A stretch of DNA of 25,441 bases, taken from Candidatus Saccharimonadota bacterium (GTDB taxonomy: Bacteria > Patescibacteriota > Saccharimonadia > CAILAD01 > BJGX01). The stretch covers positions 1 to 25,441 of the forward strand of contig JACDEK010000004.1 of NCBI GenBank assembly GCA_013816445.1. Reading direction: 5' to 3'. Both the position numbers and the translations under genes were made by a program. Below are positions 21,206-25,441 of the stretch, piece after piece; positions within the stretch are counted from its first letter, which is position 1, and every line of letters starts with the position of its first letter. Under the pieces are notes generated by a model, which was not told the origin of the DNA, did not search any database, and saw nothing but the letters and a program-made list of their open reading frames with translations.

Positions 21206-21592
21206 CTATTTCTTATGCAGATCAAGAGCGCAGGAGTTAATGCAAAAGCGTTGACCAGTGGTTTCTTTTGGGCCATCTTCAAACATATGCCCTAAGTGAG
21301 CACCACAATTACTACAGACTACCTCTGTACGCTCCATTCCGTCAGAGTTATCTGTAAGCATCTTAACTGAGCCAGGTACGGCTTGGTCAAAGCTTGGCCA
21401 GCCTGAGCCACTCTCAAACTTTGTGCCGGCCTCAAATAGCTTTTGGCCACAAACCATACAATGGTAGCTACCATCACTGTGCTCATCTACATACTTGCCA
21501 GTAAAGGGTGGCTCGGTGCCTTTGTTTTGCGTGACATCTTTGGTCATCTCGTCGAGCTGTGCAATTTTTTTCTGTATTTCATCTGTTTTCAT
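21206..21592 (-). CDS. msrB: Peptide-methionine (R)-S-oxide reductase MsrB
   Basis: MsrB reduces the R-epimer of methionine sulfoxide in proteins using a catalytic cysteine recharged by thioredoxin. The 128-aa protein has both zinc CxxC pairs (Cys45/Cys48, Cys93/Cys96), the GSGWPSF substrate loop, the GAHLGHMF strand and the catalytic Cys117 in RFCINS. It is a stand-alone MsrB, not fused to MsrA. I start at 21592 because minus-strand TACAAT (21599-21604) lies 6 nt before that ATG; a start at 21613 would put the -10 box inside the gene. With the di-iron hydroxylase, it suggests exposure to oxidants. Confidence 0.95.
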   Translation of the reverse strand: MKTDEIQKKIAQLDEMTKDVTQNKGTEPPFTGKYVDEHSDGSYHCMVCGQKLFEAGTKFESGSGWPSFDQAVPGSVKMLTDNSDGMERTEVVCSNCGAHLGHMFEDGPKETTGQRFCINSCALDLHKK

Positions 21593-21598
21593 AGGTTT

Positions 21599-21621
21599 AT
21601 TGTACACTAACATGCAATAAT
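21599..21621. promoter_or_regulatory. Divergent -10 boxes for msrB and the MDMPI-like gene
   Basis: Minus-strand TACAAT (21599-21604) is 6 nt from the msrB ATG, and plus-strand AATAAT (21616-21621) is 6 nt from the ATG at 21628. The two leaderless starts are only 36 bp apart, so the polymerase sites overlap. Confidence 0.5.
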
Positions 21622-21627
21622 AGTACT

Positions 21628-22224
21628 ATGACCAACAAACAATTTGTACAATCTGAACGCACTTACTTAGTGGAATTACTAAAAGGTTTTAAACCATCAC
21701 AATGGAAAGCCATAACGCTGTGTGGTGGCTGGAATGTAGAAGACCTAGCTGCACATATTGTTGTGCGAGAGGGTTTGATTGGCCCTATTGGCATAGTTGT
21801 ACCTCGTTTGCATAATCTGCATGATAGCAGAGTAAAAAAGCTTGAAGCAAAAGGGCATAGTGCAATTATACAAAAACTAGAGAAATACCCGTGGTTTATG
21901 CCGGCAGTCGTAAATACGGGTGAGTTTTGGGTACATAATGAAGACATTTTGCGAGGCGCGCTACACATAAAACGGCCTGTCGCGACAGCTAAACAAAATG
22001 CTATTTTATGGAGTTCATTACAGGGGTTGGCGAAGATTAAAAAGGGTTTAGTGAAAGATTTGGGTAATGTTGTACTTAAAAATGAGCATACAGCTGAGGT
22101 TATTACAATTGCAAATCATAAATCAAAAAATGACACTATTATTACAGGGCAGGCTGGAGAACTCTTGTTATTTTTTTATGGACGAAGAGATGTTGCTAAG
22201 GTCACTATTAAAAAAGCGCCTTAA
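21628..22224 (+). CDS. TIGR03085/maleylpyruvate isomerase (MDMPI)-like metal-binding protein
   Basis: The N-terminal part, 'LCGGWNVEDLAAHIVVREGLIGPIGIVVPRL', matches the DinB-like four-helix MDMPI_N fold and in particular the actinobacterial TIGR03085 proteins, including the later 'NTGEFWVHNEDILRGA' motif. The likely metal ligands are the His in AAHIV and the Glu/His of EFWVH. Better-known relatives use mycothiol as thiol cofactor; whether this cell has mycothiol cannot be seen. At 198 aa the length fits the family. An actinobacterial-type gene in a putative Saccharibacterium, whose known hosts are Actinobacteria, could reflect transfer from a host. Confidence 0.7.
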   Translation: MTNKQFVQSERTYLVELLKGFKPSQWKAITLCGGWNVEDLAAHIVVREGLIGPIGIVVPRLHNLHDSRVKKLEAKGHSAIIQKLEKYPWFMPAVVNTGEFWVHNEDILRGALHIKRPVATAKQNAILWSSLQGLAKIKKGLVKDLGNVVLKNEHTAEVITIANHKSKNDTIITGQAGELLLFFYGRRDVAKVTIKKAP

Positions 22225-22239
22225 GTACTAAGGCGCTTT
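22208..22239 (-). terminator. Terminator of the alpha/beta hydrolase gene
   Basis: AAAGCGCCTTA/TAAGGCGCTTT, an 11-bp perfect stem with loop AGTAC. The long U-run is on the minus-strand transcript (complement of 22210-22215), so it mainly serves the leftward gene, while its stem overlaps the last codons of the rightward gene. Confidence 0.85.
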
Positions 22240-22252
22240 AAGAATAGTGGTT

Positions 22253-23296
22253 TTAAGCCTGCAGAGCTTGTTTGATATGCCAGGCAATGCGCTTGGAGCT
22301 TCCGCCGCCAAGAGCATGGGTATCGCCAGGGAGAAGCTTTAGGCGAAATCTTGGCTTTAGCTCGCCCGGGAGAAGACAGTGAAACTTCATAACCTTTTTT
22401 GGCGAGCTAATGTTACTACCCGTGCCGATGATCATTGTTATATACATACCAGGCTGGGTTTTGAGAGCTGCCAAGATGTCGAGTGGCAGAGTTTCTTTTG
22501 CCATTGCCTTGGTGTAGCTCTTAAAAACTCCACGGATATCAACTCTGGCAAGGCGGAAGAAGAAACGTACTGAGCCAACCGGCTTTTCTTTCTTTGCTAG
22601 TACCACTGGTTCGTGAGAGAACTCAACATACTTTGTCAGTCGAGCATCTTCGCCAACGAAATCGAGTGTGATTGTACGTAATGTTTTATTTTCGAACCCT
22701 GGCGGGTCGATAATAACAACGTTGCAGACACGAATGCCATAGTTTGATGCCAGTGCTGCCAGTGCGGCAGCTAGTCGACCACCCATTGATGTTCCATCGA
22801 TATCGATTTCATCAATACAACGATCTTTTAAGGCAGCAAGCAATGGCCGTGCAATTGCACTAAAACCTTCACTCGACTCTAGGCTTTTGCGCTGGTCACG
22901 AGTTAGTTTGCTTGAGCCAATACTGAGATTATTGATCACCCACAAAGGTCGGCTTGTTTGTATGGCTGTTTGCATCGCTTCTTCGCGCGCGCCAGAGTGA
23001 GTAGAGTGATTCACACTCCATGATAGAGCTTTGATAATTGGGCGGCCTTTGGCAAATCTATTAAGGTACAAAACGCTAAACTGCTGGCCAGACACCGCAT
23101 CAACGAGTATCTTGGGGTCATCGAGTTCAGCGAGCAGTGTATCATTTGGTTTTTGATGAGTTTTCTCAAATTGTTCTTGCAGAGTTAACGCGCATGCATT
23201 CATTGTAACGAGTTCAATATCTGGGTTGGTACCATCGATATTGAGATTGAAACGCGCAATTGGATTTTCTTCCATCGGAGTGAGTCTTGAGCTCAT
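22253..23296 (-). CDS. Alpha/beta-fold hydrolase-like protein, 347 aa
   Basis: An alpha/beta-hydrolase. The nucleophile elbow is GTSMGG (Ser170) after a hydrophobic strand (IDEIDIDG), and the catalytic His is probably His327 in LLPGDTHALGGG; an acid after the VVIIDPPG strand or near 'MYITMIIGTGSN' completes the triad. There is no signal peptide, so it is cytoplasmic. The family includes esterases, lipases and thioesterases; the substrate is unknown. Minus-strand TAGAAT (23304-23309) is 7 nt before the ATG, so the start looks leaderless. It is divergent from the transglycosylase gene. Confidence 0.75.
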   Translation of the reverse strand: MSSRLTPMEENPIARFNLNIDGTNPDIELVTMNACALTLQEQFEKTHQKPNDTLLAELDDPKILVDAVSGQQFSVLYLNRFAKGRPIIKALSWSVNHSTHSGAREEAMQTAIQTSRPLWVINNLSIGSSKLTRDQRKSLESSEGFSAIARPLLAALKDRCIDEIDIDGTSMGGRLAAALAALASNYGIRVCNVVIIDPPGFENKTLRTITLDFVGEDARLTKYVEFSHEPVVLAKKEKPVGSVRFFFRLARVDIRGVFKSYTKAMAKETLPLDILAALKTQPGMYITMIIGTGSNISSPKKVMKFHCLLPGELKPRFRLKLLPGDTHALGGGSSKRIAWHIKQALQA

Positions 23297-23303
23297 GAAC
23301 AGT

Positions 23304-23352
23304 ATTCTACAATATTTATGTATAAAAGTAAATACAATTGATGCTGTATAAT
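23304..23352. promoter_or_regulatory. Divergent leaderless promoters
   Basis: Minus-strand TAGAAT (23304-23309) is 7 nt before the ATG at 23296; plus-strand TATAAT (23347-23352) is 7 nt before the ATG at 23360. The ATG at 23351 overlaps the TATAAT and is therefore not the start. Confidence 0.65.
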
Positions 23353-23359
23353 GGTACTT

Positions 23360-24160
23360 ATGGAAAACATACCACGTAGAGATTTACCTCCAGATGATGC
23401 TATGCGAGGGCGTGTGCGTAAAGCCGGTGTAGCTGGAGTCGCTGCCTTTACAGTTCTTGGAGGTGTGGGAGTAGGGCAAGCAGCTAGGGTAGAGAAAGAG
23501 CTTACAGACTCAGGTGTTGAATCAACTTCTGCTCAAGACGTGCATAGTCAGAGAGATTTATTAGGTGAAACGGCCGAGATAGTAGCCCAACCTATACAAG
23601 ACAAAGAACTTTCGGCTCATTTAGAGAAAGAAGTGACTGCAGAATACCAAGAGCCAGCAGCTTGGTGGCCAGCTGGAGTAAAACAGAATTGGCTTGCTAT
23701 ACAGAAGACTGCCAATGAGTATCAGCTCAATCCTTACTTGGTTGCTACAATAGTCGCTGAAGAAAGTATGGGGCAAAATGTACAGAATCAGTCTGGAGCT
23801 ACCGGGGTAATGCAAATAATGCCGTCTACAGCACAAGAAGTTGCTCGTTTGCGTCATCGCGCATACTACAATATGAATGACACTACACAGAATCTCGATT
23901 ACGGGTGCTGGCTCATACACTATCTGGATGAAAAATATATTAGTGGCCAAGGAGTAGATTTAGAATCAGACATGGGTATTGCAATGCTTGCGGTGTATTA
24001 CGGTGACGGAGAAGGCGCAGGGGAGATGTGGGTAAAGAACGGCTATAGTAAAAGTTTGCTCAGTGCTCAGGCCAAACATGTTACTCCACTTTGGACAGCC
24101 ATGTATCATGGTCGAGACCAAGCTCATAGTGCAGTTTTTGAGAAAATAAGAGGGAAATAA
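23360..24160 (+). CDS. Lytic transglycosylase (SLT family), membrane-anchored
   Basis: Cleaves the MurNAc-GlcNAc bond of peptidoglycan. Residues 20-42 are a Gly/Val/Ala-rich export or anchor segment, then a linker. The SLT domain runs from about 108 to 230: WLAIQKTANEYQLNPYLVATIVAEES (catalytic Glu135 before Ser136), the GATGVMQIMPSTA motif (147-158), and the downstream 'AMLAVYYGDGEGAG' helix in place of the usual AYN. Length 266 aa. The ATG at 23360 is chosen from its -10 box. Its stop overlaps the next start (TAATG), pairing it with a small membrane protein. It could remodel the cell's own wall or open that of a host. Confidence 0.88.
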   Translation: MENIPRRDLPPDDAMRGRVRKAGVAGVAAFTVLGGVGVGQAARVEKELTDSGVESTSAQDVHSQRDLLGETAEIVAQPIQDKELSAHLEKEVTAEYQEPAAWWPAGVKQNWLAIQKTANEYQLNPYLVATIVAEESMGQNVQNQSGATGVMQIMPSTAQEVARLRHRAYYNMNDTTQNLDYGCWLIHYLDEKYISGQGVDLESDMGIAMLAVYYGDGEGAGEMWVKNGYSKSLLSAQAKHVTPLWTAMYHGRDQAHSAVFEKIRGK

Positions 24161-24627
24161 TGAAGGGTAATATTATTATAATTATTTTAGTTGCGATTTT
24201 GATCTTAGTATTAATAATTGGGATTGTTATGGGTTACTTTAATTACAGTGCAAACCATCGCCCTGAGCAAGCAGAGTTTAATAAAGGTACGGTGCCGAGA
24301 GAGCTACCTAATGGCTCGTATAACGGCTCGGCCACAGTGGGTATTGGAAGTTGGCTAGGTAAGAGCTTTGATGCTCAGGCTAAGACCGGCGTAAATAGGT
24401 TTGCCGATAGTGATCGCTACGTTTTTACAGTGTACCCTGGTAAAGGTCTGACGGATTCACGAGAAGTTATAAAAATTGATTACAATCAACCAACTAATCC
24501 CTGGTGGCTAAAGTTTGTAACTGATGAGATTGTACAGGTTGCACCTGATGAGTATCTGGGCAAGATTCAAGTAAATGTTCTACCGGGCCTACCAATGACG
24601 TATGGCTACTTTAGACTGAAAAAATAA
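24160..24627 (+). CDS. Small membrane-anchored protein, 155 aa
   Basis: No named family. One strong N-terminal helix (about residues 3-27, very rich in Ile/Leu/Val) anchors it; the rest (about 30-155) is an external strand-rich domain with many aromatics ('DSDRYVFTVYPGKGL', 'PTNPWWLKFVTDEIVQVAPDEYLGKIQV'). It is translationally coupled to the lytic transglycosylase (1-nt overlap), so a role in cell-wall processing is likely but unproved. No terminator hairpin with a T-run follows; the hairpin repeat at 24636 is the first 3' structure. Confidence 0.7.
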   Translation: MKGNIIIIILVAILILVLIIGIVMGYFNYSANHRPEQAEFNKGTVPRELPNGSYNGSATVGIGSWLGKSFDAQAKTGVNRFADSDRYVFTVYPGKGLTDSREVIKIDYNQPTNPWWLKFVTDEIVQVAPDEYLGKIQVNVLPGLPMTYGYFRLKK

Positions 24628-24635
24628 TCCTGTTC

Positions 24636-24665
24636 CGTCATCCTGAACTCGATTCAGGATCCAGA
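24636..24665. repeat. Left copy of a perfect 30-bp inverted hairpin repeat flanking the GIY-YIG gene
   Basis: CGTC + ATCCTGAA + loop CTCGA + TTCAGGAT + CCAGA. It is the exact reverse complement of 24994-25023 over 30 bp. It also matches the units at 21113 and 21175 in the CGTC tag and both stem arms. Confidence 0.92.
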
Positions 24666-24694
24666 AACAGCTACCCTTTTTAATAACTAGAATA

Positions 24695-24700
24695 TATAAT
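24695..24700 (+). promoter_or_regulatory. -10 box TATAAT of the GIY-YIG gene
   Basis: A consensus TATAAT ending 6 nt before the ATG at 24707. It lies inside the inverted repeats, so the putative element carries its own promoter. Confidence 0.65.
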
Positions 24701-24706
24701 CTCTTT

Positions 24707-24991
24707 ATGAAAACAGGCTATGCATATATCTTGGCGAATGACAAAAATGGGACTATATATATTGGTGTAACGAGCGATATTACAAAACGGGTATATGAGC
24801 ACAAGAACCATCTGAGAGACGGATTTACTAAGAATTATTCAGTAGAAAAACTTGTTTGGTTTGAGCAATATGAAGATATTACTGATGCAATTGTTAGAGA
24901 AAAACAATTGAAGCAATGGCGGCGGGATTGGAAATTAGACCTCGTTGAACAAAGTAACCCTAATTGGAATGATTTGTCTAAGGATTTTTGA
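24707..24991 (+). CDS. GIY-YIG domain endonuclease, 94 aa
   Basis: A single-domain GIY-YIG nuclease of the short, often multicopy YhbQ/UPF0213-like group. Catalytic elements: YAYIL (Tyr5-Ala-Tyr7, the GIY strand), TIYIG (18-20, the YIG strand), Arg28 and His32 in KRVYEHK, and Glu65 in REKQLKQWRRDWK, the metal-binding Glu with the following basic helix. There is no other domain for target recognition. Its stop is 2 nt from the right-hand repeat and its promoter is inside the left-hand one, so repeats and gene form a compact unit of about 390 bp. DNA cleavage is the family activity; mobility of this unit is inference. Confidence 0.9.
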   Translation: MKTGYAYILANDKNGTIYIGVTSDITKRVYEHKNHLRDGFTKNYSVEKLVWFEQYEDITDAIVREKQLKQWRRDWKLDLVEQSNPNWNDLSKDF

Positions 24992-24993
24992 TG

Positions 24994-25023
24994 TCTGGAT
25001 CCTGAATCGAGTTCAGGATGACG
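24994..25023. repeat. Right copy of the 30-bp inverted hairpin repeat
   Basis: The exact reverse complement of 24636-24665, beginning 2 nt after the GIY-YIG stop codon. It can also act as a 3' hairpin for that message, although no T-run follows. Confidence 0.92.
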
Positions 25024-25065
25024 AGAAGGGTTCAGGAAGATGCAGAAGTTAGTAATTCAGAACTG

Positions 25066-25441
25066 TTACTTTCTCACGTGTTTTTCAGAAGGCACATCAC
25101 TCACTAAGGCAGCATCGGCATCGAGTTCTTTGAGGTTGGTAGGGATTGGATTGTCTACTAGAAGCTGAGCCATGTAGGCAGTGTTGAGGGCAAGATAGCG
25201 AATAGTGCGATTGGTATAGAGGTGTTTTTGGCCAATTTCTAAATAGCTAGGGCCTGGGCCGGCATCGCCTACCCAGTAGCTATCACTATTAGGCGCAATA
25301 GTACAACCTAAATGAGTGAGATTAAATAAGGTGTTGGCACAAACATCGTGGGCACCGTCTTCGTTACCTGTAACTATGCAGGCTCCAACTTTATTATAGA
25401 GCGGGTATTGGCCAGTCTCGGGGTCAGACTCATCACAGCCA
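25066..25441 (-). CDS. NAD(P)H-dependent FMN reductase-like / flavodoxin-family protein (C-terminal part)
   Basis: A frame open to the right edge of the window, read on the minus strand, of which the last 124 residues are present; it ends with TAA at 25066-25068. It contains 'NKVGACIVTGNEDGAHDVCANTLFNLTHLGCTIAPNSDSYWVGDAGPGPSYLE', typical of the flavodoxin-like NADPH-dependent FMN reductase family (strand, then a TGNEDG loop for the flavin, then W-G-D). These enzymes reduce FMN or quinones. The N-terminus, including the FMN phosphate-binding loop, lies outside the window. Confidence 0.75.
   Translation of the reverse strand, partial: GCDESDPETGQYPLYNKVGACIVTGNEDGAHDVCANTLFNLTHLGCTIAPNSDSYWVGDAGPGPSYLEIGQKHLYTNRTIRYLALNTAYMAQLLVDNPIPTNLKELDADAALVSDVPSEKHVRK

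Noticed and set aside
21593..21613. Longer msrB start adding MLVYNKP
   Set aside because: The -10 box TACAAT lies inside that extension and is 6 nt before the next ATG.
24627..24706. The hairpin at 24636 as a plain terminator of the transglycosylase operon
   Set aside because: It has no T-run after the stem, and an exact inverted copy occurs on the other side of the next gene, so a repeat-element explanation fits better.
1..25441. Alternative genetic code with TGA as Gly or Trp (as in Gracilibacteria/Absconditabacteria)
   Set aside because: TGA ends several clear genes (for example pepF and GIY-YIG) at the expected protein lengths, and tryptophans use TGG.
1..25441. CRISPR array, transposase-type insertion sequence or prophage
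   Set aside because: No regularly spaced direct repeats, no transposase, integrase or phage structural gene found.

Overview
The window looks like chromosome from a small-genome, AT-rich Gram-positive-type bacterium, most likely a member of the Patescibacteria/CPR and probably Saccharibacteria (TM7). This is an inference from gene content: two FemAB-type peptidoglycan-bridge transferases, a sortase-type surface protein, a lytic transglycosylase, a shortened ValRS, many small proteins without clear relatives, short intergenic gaps and the standard code with TGA as stop. No 16S gene is present to settle it. Most genes seem to start leaderless: a -10 box lies 6-7 nt before the start codon, and this pattern corrects several start sites.

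Layout. 1-3900: an unknown protein, two overlapping FemAB-like genes (minus strand), and a small operon of an unknown protein plus an SGNH hydrolase. 3900-4235: tRNA-Leu(UAA) and a His(GUG)-like tRNA that carries a 17-nt insertion in its D-arm. 4250-9713: tsaD, an acidic coiled-coil protein (minus), valS, and a translationally coupled membrane TPR-like protein. 9800-11684: two small unknown genes, two serine tRNAs (GCU, UGA; minus strand), and a membrane protein. 11741-13178: an RNA-only stretch, with tRNA-Arg(GCG), a structured RNA of about 700 nt with a consensus promoter and terminator, a second structured RNA of about 300 nt with its own promoter and terminator, and tRNA-Ser(CGA). 13270-13950: two small genes rich in C/G-ending codons, possibly imported, with a 28-bp near-palindrome.

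14000-17660: a membrane di-iron hydroxylase, a NYN/PIN-like protein, and oligoendopeptidase F overlapping a HAD hydrolase gene. 17794-20379 (minus): a secreted, cell-wall-anchored protein with seven DxDP-type repeats (probable beta-propeller) and a four-helix membrane protein. 20466-25441: a 5'-nucleotidase-like HAD protein, msrB, a TIGR03085/MDMPI-type protein, an alpha/beta hydrolase, a lytic transglycosylase with a small membrane partner, a GIY-YIG nuclease, and the 3' end of an NAD(P)H-dependent FMN reductase-like gene.

The two strongest leads for something undescribed are: (a) the GIY-YIG nuclease gene enclosed by a perfect 30-bp inverted pair of hairpin repeats, with a gene-free inverted pair of the same repeats about 3.4 kb upstream, an arrangement formally like RAYT transposases with REP/REPIN elements but with a GIY-YIG nuclease; and (b) the two unassigned structured RNAs between tRNA genes.
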